The notes under the pieces are model-generated. The model saw nothing but the letters and a program-made list of their open reading frames with translations, was not told where the DNA came from and ran no database searches. A DNA stretch of 64,000 nt from Lewinellaceae bacterium (GTDB lineage: Bacteria > Bacteroidota > Bacteroidia > Chitinophagales > Saprospiraceae): positions 434,001 through 498,000 of the forward strand of contig JACJYN010000002.1 of the NCBI GenBank assembly GCA_020636095.1. Reading direction: 5' to 3'. Position 1 is the stretch's first letter, and each line of letters begins with the position of its first letter. Shown one piece after another: positions 10,301 to 19,984 of the stretch. Both the position numbers and the translations under genes were made by a program.

Positions 10301-13300
10301 TTTCGTTTCAATCCTCATTCTAATGGATACCGCTCGGGAAGTTGTCTCCATTGCGGGTGACTTCCATTCCAATTGATTGTTTCAATCCTCATTCTAATGG
10401 ATACCGCTCGGGAAGTCCGCACAGCTGGGCAACGCAACAGGGCCACAGCGAGTTTCAATCCTCATTCTAATGGATACCGCTCGGGAAGAATTTTTCAAAA
10501 ATCAACCAAAACCATGGCAGACTAGTTTCAATCCTCATTCTAATGGATACCGCTCGGGAAGCTATACACCAGAGCCTACAGGCTGATCCGTTTCATTGTT
10601 TCAATCCTCATTCTAATGGATACCGCTCGGGAAGTAGACTACAGCCAAGGAAATGATTGGGATACGAACTTGGTTTCAATCCTCATTCTAATGGATACCG
10701 CTCGGGAAGGTAATACACGCAGCAGCAGAGGCGACAGCGCAAACAAGTTTCAATCCTCATTCTAATGGATACCGCTCGGGAAGTAGAAGGAACCCAAAGC
10801 GGGCTGGAATCTGCAGAACCGTTTCAATCCTCATTCTAATGGATACCGCTCGGGAAGTTGCGCTGGCGACCCAAGTAAACCGATTGACATAGTGTTTCAA
10901 TCCTCATTCTAATGGATACCGCTCGGGAAGAGGCATTACAATAGGCTCCACCCGGTCGGGCTGTAGTTTCAATCCTCATTCTAATGGATACCGCTCGGGA
11001 AGCTTTCAGGCGGGAGATACCGTCCACCGCCCGGACTAGTTTCAATCCTCATTCTAATGGATACCGCTCGGGAAGAAGTTATTGTGTTTCCGGTTTTGAT
11101 GTGGTCACAGGTTTCAATCCTCATTCTAATGGATACCGCTCGGGAAGAACCTGATCCAACGCTAGTAGACACCTTCCTTATGTGTTTCAATCCTCATTCT
11201 AATGGATACCGCTCGGGAAGACACCCCCCCCACCTTGCCCTTGCCTTGCCCCAGGTGTTTCAATCCTCATTCTAATGGATACCGCTCGGGAAGTTGCAAT
11301 CGTCAGGCGAAAGGGTCTGGCAGTTTCGAGTTTCAATCCTCATTCTAATGGATACCGCTCGGGAAGGTGGGCCGGGCATTTAAAACCGGAAGCAATGAGC
11401 AAGTTTCAATCCTCATTCTAATGGATACCGCTCGGGAAGCCGTAGAAGTCATCGGTACCCATTTTGCCCATGAGTTTTCAATCCTCATTCTAATGGATAC
11501 CGCTCGGGAAGGAGCAGCCCCCCAGGCAAGAAAAGAGTGATGGTAGAGTTTCAATCCTCATTCTAATGGATACCGCTCGGGAAGCATCATCCGGCGGTTT
11601 TTCCTGTACAAGCAGTCCACGTTTCAATCCTCATTCTAATGGATACCGCTCGGGAAGACCGATCATCATAGTGATTTTCTAAGCTAGAACAAGTTTCAAT
11701 CCTCATTCTAATGGATACCGCTCGGGAAGATTAGGTGATTATGCGTGGGAAAATAATGGTACTCGCAGTTTCAATCCTCATTCTAATGGATACCGCTCGG
11801 GAAGATGGTAGATGGTTATGTACTCGTAGATGGAGTGACAGTTTCAATCCTCATTCTAATGGATACCGCTCGGGAAGATATGTTGCATTCAGGGCAGCCG
11901 TGTTCAGACCGCTGTTTCAATCCTCATTCTAATGGATACCGCTCGGGAAGACCTTTTCTCAATATGATTTACTACTGCAAAGTGCGTGTTTCAATCCTCA
12001 TTCTAATGGATACCGCTCGGGAAGTTGACCCGGCCAGCGGGACATTCCGGGCAAGCGTGAGTTTCAATCCTCATTCTAATGGATACCGCTCGGGAAGATT
12101 TTCAACACTATGTATGTCCGTAGAGATTTTGGCGTTTCAATCCTCATTCTAATGGATACCGCTCGGGAAGCTTCACCGGCGGCACTATCTACAACTTTAC
12201 GCCAACTCGTTTCAATCCTCATTCTAATGGATACCGCTCGGGAAGCCATCCTGGCTAACTCGAGCCGGATGGCGTTCTCAAGTTTCAATCCTCATTCTAA
12301 TGGATACCGCTCGGGAAGCCTACGTCCTCCAGTTCAATAGAACCGCACGTAGCGGTTTCAATCCTCATTCTAATGGATACCGCTCGGGAAGTTTACGGCA
12401 AATTAAGGTAGGATAGCGGGGTAAATGGGTTTCAATCCTCATTCTAATGGATACCGCTCGGGAGGAAGAGCCTGGGGCAAGGCAAATCCGCGGATGTAAA
12501 TCCTACCTCGTTTTCAATCCTCATTCTAATGGATACCGCTCGGGAAGAAAAAACATGAGTAAGTTGAGATATGACCCTGGGGGTTTCAATCCTCATTCTA
12601 ATGGATACCGCTCGGGAAGGAGGGCAGATGTACGGCGTGTCGGAACTGTCGAAACTGTTTCAATCCTCATTCTAATGGATACCGCTCGGGAAGGAGATCA
12701 CCGGCGCGGTGACGCGAGGCCAGGAAGCGGTTTCAATCCTCATTCTAATGGATACCGCTCGGGAAGCGTGAGCTACCATCGTGTGAAAGAGGGTGTAGGG
12801 CGGTTTCAATCCTCATTCTAATGGATACCGCTCGGGAAGTCATTCAGCAGGACGGGGCAAGGTACCAGGCGGCAAGTTTCAATCCTCATTCTAATGGATA
12901 CCGCTCGGGAAGTTGATTATTTTGATGGCGACACCCGCCTAATAGGACGTTTCAATCCTCATTCTAATGGATACCGCTCGGGAAGTATACTTTGACGGGC
13001 TTTACCTTAATGAATGTTCATTGTTTCAATCCTCATTCTAATGGATACCGCTCGGGAAGCAGAAGAAAAAACAGGCCTTTCTATGCTTGAAATGTGTTTC
13101 AATCCTCATTCTAATGGATACCGCTCGGGAAGAATACCTCCTCTATCTAAGACAATATCTGCACCCGGTTTCAATCCTCATTCTAATGGATACCGCTCGG
13201 GAAGCCACAATGATGGCGATATAATGAAAAGCATCGACAGGTTTCAATCCTCATTCTAATGGATACCGCTCGGGAAGCGATCCGCCAACCTGCACCGACG

Positions 13301-16300
13301 GAAAAAGAACGGGTTTTCAATCCTCATTCTAATGGATACCGCTCGGGAAGAAATTGCATTTTTTTGAAGTCCATTTGCTTTGCTTGTTTTCAATCCTCAT
13401 TCTAATGGATACCGCTCGGGAAGTCAGGTTTGGAGCAAAGCGGAAAAAAGCTACTATTCTAGTTTCAATCCTCATTCTAATGGATACCGCTCGGGAAGTG
13501 GATGTTATAGCCATTTTTTTCACAACCTGGATAAGGGTTTCAATCCTCATTCTAATGGATACCGCTCGGGAAGCATACTCATATAAAACCGTTTCAGCTT
13601 AAAAAAATCTGTGTTTCAATCCTCATTCTAATGGATACCGCTCGGGAAGATCTACTCTCACCGTGTCCCTACTAACTTCCACCCCAGTTTCAATCCTCAT
13701 TCTAATGGATACCGCTCGGGAAGATATAACGCCAGCCGTTCCGTCGTCCCGCAGATAGGTTTCAATCCTCATTCTAATGGATACCGCTCGGGAAGTTTTT
13801 ACGGTGATAAATAAGCCGGTGGCCCGGACTGGTTTCAATCCTCATTCTAATGGATACCGCTCAGGAAGATCTGAATATTTTGGCTTATTTTCCGTCAGGT
13901 CGTAAGTTTCAATCCTCATTCTAATGGATACCGCTCGGGAAGATCGCTCATATATAGGCCGGTATGAAGGCAGGTTTTGTTTCAATCCTCATTCTAATGG
14001 ATACCGCTCGGGAAGATGCCCTGTCCTTCTACCCTTGTCACCCAATCCAACAGTTTCAATCCTCATTCTAATGGATACCGCTCGGGAAGAATAGCTTCCA
14101 TTTTGTCAAGTGTTTTTTAGTCGAAGTTTCAATCCTCATTCTAATGGATACCGCTCGGGAAGAAGGGCATTGTATGCATCGCAGAAGCAACAAAGCGTTG
14201 TTTCAATCCTCATTCTAATGGATACCGCTCGGGAAGAAGGCCCTATCCATTTGCACAGCAATTAGTAACAATGTTTCAATCCTCATTCTAATGGATACCG
14301 CTCGGGAAGATTATTGCTTTATTAGTCTACCTGATTATGCAGCAAGTTTCAATCCTCATTCTAATGGATACCGCTCGGGAAGAACACCGCCAACGACCCG
14401 GCCGAGTACGCCAATACCGTTTCAATCCTCATTCTAATGGATACCGCTCGGGAAGATAGGCATAGTTGGCTGCGGCCTTGCTTGCCAGATAGTTTCAATC
14501 CTCATTCTAATGGATACCGCTCGGGAAGGCGGGAAAAGGTTTCTTTTGTGGTAGGCATATTGTGTTTCAATCCTCATTCTAATGGATACCGCTCGGGAAG
14601 TATATATGCCAGACACTTCATTCCCAAGGTCCGATTGTTTCAATCCTCATTCTAATGGATACCGCTCGGGAAGCAGAAATGCATGGAAAAAAAGTTAACG
14701 GTAGTATTTGTTTCAATCCTCATTCTAATGGATACCGCTCGGGAAGATCTTATCGCATTCCTAATTGCGTTGCTTACCCCGTGTTTCAATCCTCATTCTA
14801 ATGGATACCGCTCGGGAAGGCGGCTTTGGCTGCGATCCCTGCCACCTGATCCTTCGTTTCAATCCTCATTCTAATGGATACCGCTCGGGAAGACAGCGGG
14901 CGGACACCTAACAGGTCTAACTTTTCCTGTTTCAATCCTCATTCTAATGGATACCGCTCGGGAAGCCCGTAAACGCCAAGTGTATCACCCGCCGCATTAA
15001 GTTTCAATCCTCATTCTAATGGATACCGCTCGGGAAGCCGTGAAGTTGGTGCTACTGTTCACCGTAATAATCTGTTTCAATCCTCATTCTAATGGATACC
15101 GCTCGGGAAGCTGACCGGCTCAATGAGGAAACAGCAAGAATATGAAGTTTCAATCCTCATTCTAATGGATACCGCTCGGGAAGGTGGGAACATATCAGCC
15201 CAGGAAATTGTAAGCATGTGTTTCAATCCTCATTCTAATGGATACCGCTCGGGAAGTTCATGTTAATTCACTTGAGAGTAAGGTAATATTTCGTTTCAAT
15301 CCTCATTCTAATGGATACCGCTCGGGAAGCTAAAATAATGAAAGCTGAGGCGCAATGGCTCGGGTGTTTCAATCCTCATTCTAATGGATACCGCTCGGGA
15401 AGGCTGGTGTTCAAGAAGGATGGCGTAGTTCTAAGTAAGTTTCAATCCTCATTCTAATGGATACCGCTCGGGAAGAAGGACTCATGGTGAGCCGTGGAAA
15501 ATTTGGATGGTTCGTTTCAATCCTCATTCTAATGGATACCGCTCGGGAAGCAAAAACCTTTTTACAGACTACGAAGGCTTTATTGAGTTTCAATCCTCAT
15601 TCTAATGGATACCGCTCGGGAAGATTGTCATGGGGCTGTCTGCAAGATACCCAGACGCGTTTCAATCCTCATTCTAATGGATACCGCTCGGGAAGAGGTA
15701 TAGCGTCAAGCGATAAGCGATACCACGAAATGTTTCAATCCTCATTCTAATGGATACCGCTCGGGAAGCCCGGCCCGGATCAAGGCAGGCCGGGGCTGGC
15801 TAAGTTTCAATCCTCATTCTAATGGATACCGCTCGGGAAGCGATTGACGCTATACAGTTCGACAATACAGGGATTGAGTTTCAATCCTCATTCTAATGGA
15901 TACCGCTCGGGAAGTCGCCGGAGACCTGGGCAAAGAAACGAGCGTCATAATGTTTCAATCCTCATTCTAATGGATACCGCTCGGGAAGAAGTCCTTAGTG
16001 ATAAGAACCTTCACACCTTCCCACTGTTTCAATCCTCATTCTAATGGATACCGCTCGGGAAGTCGCAACAATGGAAGAAACCGCAGACGGATTAGAACAG
16101 TTTCAATCCTCATTCTAATGGATACCGCTCGGGAAGATTGGGGGAAATGAAAATCCTGGCGGTATGCTGAACAGTTTCAATCCTCATTCTAATGGATACC
16201 GCTCGGGAAGAGGGAGCAGGCTGAAAAAATGTAACTTCATTACTACAGTTTCAATCCTCATTCTAATGGATACCGCTCGGGAAGCCGCCATCCTTGAAAA

Positions 16301-16357
16301 ATAAGCATAGCCAGAGGTGGGTTTCAATCCTCATTCTAATGGATACCGCTCGGGAAG
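7379..16357 (-). CRISPR. type I-B CRISPR array, 123 repeats and 122 spacers (manual count)
   Basis: A 37-bp repeat (plus strand: starts GTTTCAATCCTCATTCTAAT, ends GATACCGCTCGGGAAG) recurs about every 73 bp. Spacers are mostly 35-38 bp, with extremes of 31 (9832-9862) and 45 (12466-12510). Read on the minus strand, the repeat ends in ATTGAAAC, the usual 8-nt type I-B crRNA 5' handle. The cas genes lie beyond 16.5 kb, so transcription is inferred to run from about 16.4 kb toward 7.4 kb. Variant repeats: 7671 (G to T in the CGGG run), 12429 (irregular end GGGAGGAAG), 13832 (CTCAGGAAG), and four with TTTTCAATCC (11475, 12511, 13314, 13387). The leader-distal repeat at 7379 is not degenerate. Confidence 0.98.
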
Positions 16358-16552
16358 CCGTCCCGGATGCTAAAATAAACATTTTCAATGACATGGGCTA
16401 ATTTAAGCCGTCTGAAAAAAGAGCGGATTCAGCCTGTCAAAGAACATTTTCCGGGTTTTTGTCCGGCTTTTCCGAAAACACAAGTCCCTCGCTTTCAGCG
16501 CATAGAGATCACTTTTCGGATCAGCAGAAATAAATTGGCGCCCGGAAAAGCC
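16358..16552 (-). promoter_or_regulatory. CRISPR leader region
   Basis: A 195-bp non-coding stretch between the last repeat and the cas4 stop codon, AT-rich next to the array and without repeats or a convincing gene. By position it should hold the array promoter and the integration-guiding leader, reading leftward. I could not identify an unambiguous promoter box. Confidence 0.6.
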
Positions 16553-17128
16553 TCATTTGATACAAATATTGCGGTACGTGCAAGTTAAGCATCTTCGCTT
16601 GTATTTGGTAGCCCGGGGGAAAGTGTTTTTACCGATAATGCTGCGGATGGCTTCCGCGGCGGCCCGCACTTCGACCTTGTCTTCTTCCCGGATGGGCACT
16701 TCCACCACTTTGTTCTGACTGCGGGTGTACACCAGGAAGCCACGGCCTACCGGCTGCTGAAAGTTGTCTTCAATTAGCCAGGCATAGCAGTACAACTGAG
16801 TTTTGTAGGTGTTGAACACCTTGTCTTTGTATTCGGCAAACTTGTAGTCCAGCGGCGCCATGGTTCCGTCCTGCAATTCCAGCACCTCGTCCACCCGGCC
16901 GCGTAGCAAATTGTTGGTGAGGTACTGGTCGTCGTAGCGATTCACTACGCCCAGGCGGCGGCGCAGGTAGCCTTTGTTCTGTTCCAAACGCTCGTCGTGA
17001 AGGTGGCGGCCGCGCATCACCTTATAGTTGCGGCTTTCGTACTGCGGAATGGCCAGCACATACTCGAAGTACGTAAAGCGCGGGCAGTATAAATATTGTA
17101 TGATATGTGAGGGTGTCAAACTGATCAT
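16553..17128 (-). CDS. cas4: CRISPR-associated exonuclease Cas4
   Basis: A 191-residue RecB-like nuclease with an Fe-S cluster that trims prespacers and helps select PAM-adjacent DNA. Cluster cysteines are visible at C15 (YCPR) and C180, C183 and C189 (CLTCTYRNIC). The nuclease motifs are H42/H44 (RGRHLHDE), D80 (LRGRVDEVL) and D94-Y-K96 (PLDYKF). Length is normal for the family and the frame is intact. It overlaps the cas2 stop by 4 bp (ATGA), so cas2 and cas4 are translationally coupled. It is the last cas gene before the leader. Confidence 0.95.
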   Translation of the reverse strand: MISLTPSHIIQYLYCPRFTYFEYVLAIPQYESRNYKVMRGRHLHDERLEQNKGYLRRRLGVVNRYDDQYLTNNLLRGRVDEVLELQDGTMAPLDYKFAEYKDKVFNTYKTQLYCYAWLIEDNFQQPVGRGFLVYTRSQNKVVEVPIREEDKVEVRAAAEAIRSIIGKNTFPRATKYKRRCLTCTYRNICIK

Positions 17129-17415
17129 ATGAATAAAGCTTTTACCTGCCCGGACACCAGTTTCTTATCGAAAGCCTGCCCCAGCAGCACCGTTTGCCGC
17201 AGTTCGTCGCGCGACATGGAAAAAATGTACACCTTATCCTTATCCGGGTTGATCAGCGCCTCCAGTTGCAACTGCAATGAGTCTTTTTCACTGTTTTCTA
17301 CTTCTCCCAGAAATACAGATAACTGCACCCGGTACAGGCCGGACTGTTTGCAGCATTTGGCGGCCCGGGTGCGGGCCCGGTCGTTTTCGATATCGTAGAG
17401 TACCCAGCAGATCAT
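17125..17415 (-). CDS. cas2: CRISPR-associated endonuclease Cas2
   Basis: A 96-residue structural partner of Cas1 in the integrase complex. The first beta strand carries the conserved aspartate (MICWVLYDIENDRARTRAAK), followed by LYRVQLSVFLGEV and DKVYIFSMS. I chose the ATG at 17415 because upstream in-frame codons to 17514 (MANQVSVSLSSPSQG...) encode part of a hairpin element and are not Cas2-like. The gene overlaps cas4 by 4 bp. It is separated from cas1 by 231 bp that contain an inverted-repeat element. Confidence 0.95.
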   Translation of the reverse strand: MICWVLYDIENDRARTRAAKCCKQSGLYRVQLSVFLGEVENSEKDSLQLQLEALINPDKDKVYIFSMSRDELRQTVLLGQAFDKKLVSGQVKALFI

Positions 17416-17440
17416 GGTGATTTTTGATTTTTGCTCATTG

Positions 17441-17575
17441 TAACGTTTTGCGTAGCTGAAAAGACGTTCACCCTGACTCGGAGACGAAAGGCTAACGCTT
17501 ACTTGGTTCGCCAAAATTTTTTGGCGTCGAAGACGATACCCTCAAGCGTCTTTAGCGCAGCTACGCAATCCGTTA
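17441..17575. repeat. inverted-repeat element between cas1 and cas2
   Basis: The arms are TAACGTTTTGCGTAGCTG...AAAGACG (17441-17466) and CGTCTTTAGCGCAGCTACGC...CGTTA (17547-17575), which pair imperfectly over about 26 bp. The interior includes CCAAAATTTTTTGG. GATTTTTGATTT-type sequence lies on both flanks (17419-17432 and 17583-17607). This looks like a small MITE-like hairpin inserted in the cas operon; it has no ORF. Confidence 0.55.
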
Positions 17576-17646
17576 TATCCAGGATTTTTGATTTGGGATT
17601 TTTGATTTACCCAGCGCGGCGCCTCGCCCGTCAAAAATCTCAAATT

Positions 17647-18642
17647 TTACTTTCCGATCAGTTCATTGGCAAAGCGGTGCGCGTCCATCTGCAGGCCATT
17701 GGCCCGCGTCTGGTTGCGGCCGTTGTAGCGTATCGTCTGCACTTCCAGGTAATCGTTGAGCTTTTCGATCAGCAGTTGCTTGCCCTCCTTGGCCAGGGTA
17801 AGGCCGCTGGCCAGCGGTTCAGTATGGGACTGGTTCACCTTCTTGGCGCTAAACAGCCGGAAAACAACTGTTTCCACATGGATGCGGTAGGGCTCGATAT
17901 AGTCGAACACCATGCTCTTTTGGTTGTAATCGTCGCGGTGCAGAAAGCCCACATAGGGGTCCAGCCCGGCGATCATCAGGGCCTTTTCCACCCGGTTGTA
18001 GAGCACTCCGTAACCATAATTGAGAAAAGCGTTGAAAGGGTCGAGCGCCGGGCGAAAACTGCGCCCGGTGAAGCGGTGCTCTTCGGGCAGGGCCCGGCTG
18101 AGGGCTTCGAAATAGAGGCGCCCGGCGGTGCCTTCCAGCCCGCGCAATGTTTCGGCGGCCGCATCCACCGAGGAGGCGTCCTCCTGCAGGCGGATGCTCT
18201 GCTGCAGGTTGCCGATGCGGGCGGCCTTTTCGTCCAGGAAATCACCCATGCGGCTGCGGTGCTTTTTCAGGCTTTTGATGAACTCGATCTGATTGCCCAA
18301 CTTATCGCTCAGCCACTGCACCGTCCGGCGCACCCCTTCCGGGCCGATGCTGGCCTCCAGCTGCCGCTTGCGGATGCGGGTGGTGCTGCCCAGCTTGCTG
18401 TGCCACACCCTGCCCAGGGGGAAGCCGCTGCTGTCGGCAAAAATGATGTCGATGTTATTTTGCAGAGCCAGTTGTACCGCGTCGGTGCTCAGCGCCGCCG
18501 AGGTGGTCATGATGATGGACGTGACCTTGCTTGCCGCAAACTGATGCCGTTGATGGCCGCCGCCTTCCTGTGGCACGCGCACTTCGAAGAGGGCGTCCTT
18601 GATGTGCAGGTAGGTGCCGTAGGTGTTGAGGTATAATTGCAT
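17647..18642 (-). CDS. cas1: CRISPR-associated integrase Cas1 (type I-B)
   Basis: A 331-residue spacer integrase, intact. From the ATG at 18642 (MQLYLNTYGTYLHIKDALFEV) it has the N-terminal beta domain and then the alpha catalytic domain. Metal-binding residues are visible: E179 in GRLYFEALSRALP, H235 in YVGFLHRDDYNQ, and D247/E250 in MVFDYIEPYR. Length is usual for Cas1. An in-frame start 30 bp upstream (MVPCRQIISA) is less likely because it adds residues unlike the family. Upstream, 18675-18808 carries sequences shared with the cas8b upstream region, which suggests cas1-cas2-cas4 has its own promoter. Confidence 0.96.
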   Translation of the reverse strand: MQLYLNTYGTYLHIKDALFEVRVPQEGGGHQRHQFAASKVTSIIMTTSAALSTDAVQLALQNNIDIIFADSSGFPLGRVWHSKLGSTTRIRKRQLEASIGPEGVRRTVQWLSDKLGNQIEFIKSLKKHRSRMGDFLDEKAARIGNLQQSIRLQEDASSVDAAAETLRGLEGTAGRLYFEALSRALPEEHRFTGRSFRPALDPFNAFLNYGYGVLYNRVEKALMIAGLDPYVGFLHRDDYNQKSMVFDYIEPYRIHVETVVFRLFSAKKVNQSHTEPLASGLTLAKEGKQLLIEKLNDYLEVQTIRYNGRNQTRANGLQMDAHRFANELIGK

Positions 18643-18674
18643 CGCAGATATGATTTGCCGGCAAGGTACCATAG

Positions 18675-18808
18675 CCCATTGACAACTACCGTCACTGAGT
18701 TATTGCCGTCAGCTGACAACTTTCCCCGGCTGCCAGAGCCACAGGCGAAGGTATGCCCGTTGTCTGCTGACTTTTGAGGGGAGGGGAACAGGCAACTCGA
18801 AGTTAGCT
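18675..18808 (-). promoter_or_regulatory. upstream region of cas1 with boxes shared with cas8b upstream region
   Basis: CCCATTGACAACTACCGTCA at 18675-18694 recurs exactly at 27675-27694. GTCAGCTGACAACTTTCC at 18708-18725 recurs exactly at 27936-27953. GTTGTCTGCTGACTT at 18759-18773 matches 27954-27968 with one difference. The last two form a stem (GTCAGC-GACAAC with GTTGTC-GCTGAC), here split by a 33-bp module at 18726-18758 that is absent from the other site. A WYL-regulator operator or a leader hairpin are both possible. Confidence 0.5.
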
Positions 18809-18821
18809 AGCAACATTGTCC

Positions 18822-19484
18822 CTACCCCACCCGCTCCACCGTCCCAAACCCCCTCGATACCGCCTTGCCGATCCCGATCCACTTCGGCAATACCGCGTTG
18901 GTGGTGAACTGCCCTTCGAAGGCCAGCATTTGCTTGTCTTTGAAGGTAGTTGTTTTCTGCCGCAGCTGCACCTGAGTCAGGATGCGCTGCTCGGGTTCCA
19001 GCCAGACACCCATCCCCTTAAAGGCAGCCAGGATTTGGTTGCGCAGCAGGCCGGCCAGTCGCTGCTCCTGCCGGGCGGGCGGCAGCTGCACGTACTCGGC
19101 GAAGTTCTTCTGGTTGAGGGCCATCCACAGGGTGCGAAAGGTGTAAGTGTGCAGGCTTTCGGAATAGCCGGCGGTTACCTCCTCGCAGCGGAGGTCCTTG
19201 TGGTGGAGAGGATACCGCTGCCCGTCGATGTCCAGTTCCCGGATGCGCAGGAACAGCTCGATGAGCAGTTGGGCCCCCTCCCCTACCCCAACGAGTACGG
19301 GCAGGCCGCCCAGCACCTTGTACTGTACCAATGGGTAGGCGTACCGCAGGCCGCCCCCCTCCAGGTGGTTGTGCAGCAAGGGGCTGTGCTCCTGAAACAG
19401 GCGGCCGAAGTAGCCGCGCAGGTGGTGGGCGCTGCGGGTGGGGAAATGGAGTTCGGGGAAGGTGAGGTGAGTGAGTTTGGGCAT
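18822..19484 (-). CDS. cas6: CRISPR-associated endoribonuclease Cas6
   Basis: A 220-residue pre-crRNA endonuclease that would cut the array transcript 8 nt upstream of each spacer. The frame is intact from the ATG at 19484 (MPKLTHLTFPELHFPTRSAH). The ending GIGKAVSRGFGTVERVG is the glycine-rich loop typical of Cas6 C termini. I cannot assign the catalytic histidine with certainty; the HH pairs near the N terminus (SAHHLRGYFG) and in PLHHKDL are candidates. An upstream in-frame extension to 19589 overlaps the rloB remnant and was rejected. Cas6 lies between cas1 and the rloAB remnant rather than next to cas8b. Confidence 0.85.
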   Translation of the reverse strand: MPKLTHLTFPELHFPTRSAHHLRGYFGRLFQEHSPLLHNHLEGGGLRYAYPLVQYKVLGGLPVLVGVGEGAQLLIELFLRIRELDIDGQRYPLHHKDLRCEEVTAGYSESLHTYTFRTLWMALNQKNFAEYVQLPPARQEQRLAGLLRNQILAAFKGMGVWLEPEQRILTQVQLRQKTTTFKDKQMLAFEGQFTTNAVLPKWIGIGKAVSRGFGTVERVG

Positions 19485-19537
19485 GGGCGGAATTTTTTTT
19501 GCCTTGATAGCATAAACATCAATGTAACAGAGCCAAG

Positions 19538-19977
19538 TTATCCTTTTAGCTTTAAAAGCTCCTGAATCAAAAGATATATCTTTGTACACGGATTATGGTC
19601 GGAAAAACCTGTTCTTCCTGCAAAAATTTGGTCTAATGACCCCGCCCACAAGATGGCCTGTTCTCTGTCACCATATTTCTTGAGCAGAGCATACATTTCC
19701 GGCCATGTCCCTTTTCTCTTTCGTTGCGGATTCGAATGGCTTCTTCCACCATGCTTAATGTATTCCTGCCTGTACCATCAACTTCAATGGCATAATTCTC
19801 AAGTACGCCTTTGGGTAAGTCTTTTCTAAAAGCATTGAAGTAATTGGGCTCGGTTTTTTCCCCCTCGCAAACGATGAGGATAAATTTCCGGATAGCCCGT
19901 TGTCCTTTCTTACGCTGTTGCTCTTTTCGGGCTCGGCGCTTTAGGATGGCATTGTCAATTTTGCTCTTTCTCGCCAT
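19538..19977 (-). pseudogene. RloB-like protein, internal deletion
   Basis: The N-terminal frame from 19977 (MARKSKIDNAILKRRARKEQ...FILIVCEGEKTEPNYFNAF...VEEAIRIRNEREKG) is a clear RloB start, with the TOPRIM-like CEGEKTEPNYF motif. Directly after EREKG, in another frame, the sequence reads WPEMYALLKKYGDREQAI and then NPCTKIYLLIQELLKLKG with a TAA at 19538. That matches the C-terminal end of RloB proteins as I know them. The central part, with the acidic TOPRIM core, is missing and the junction is out of frame. It lies 53 bp upstream of cas6 and just after the rloA remnant. The protein cannot be functional as sequenced. Confidence 0.7.
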
Positions 19978-19984
19978 TCACTCA

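Noticed and set aside
7379..16357. Dozens of short open frames containing FNPHSNGYRSG, VSILILMDTARE or SRAVSIRMRIET
   Set aside because: These are translations of the CRISPR repeat in its different frames; they have no independent coding evidence.
17416..17514. N-terminal extension of Cas2 (MANQVSVSLSSPSQG...)
   Set aside because: It translates the hairpin element between cas1 and cas2; Cas2 proteins begin at the MICWVLYD strand.
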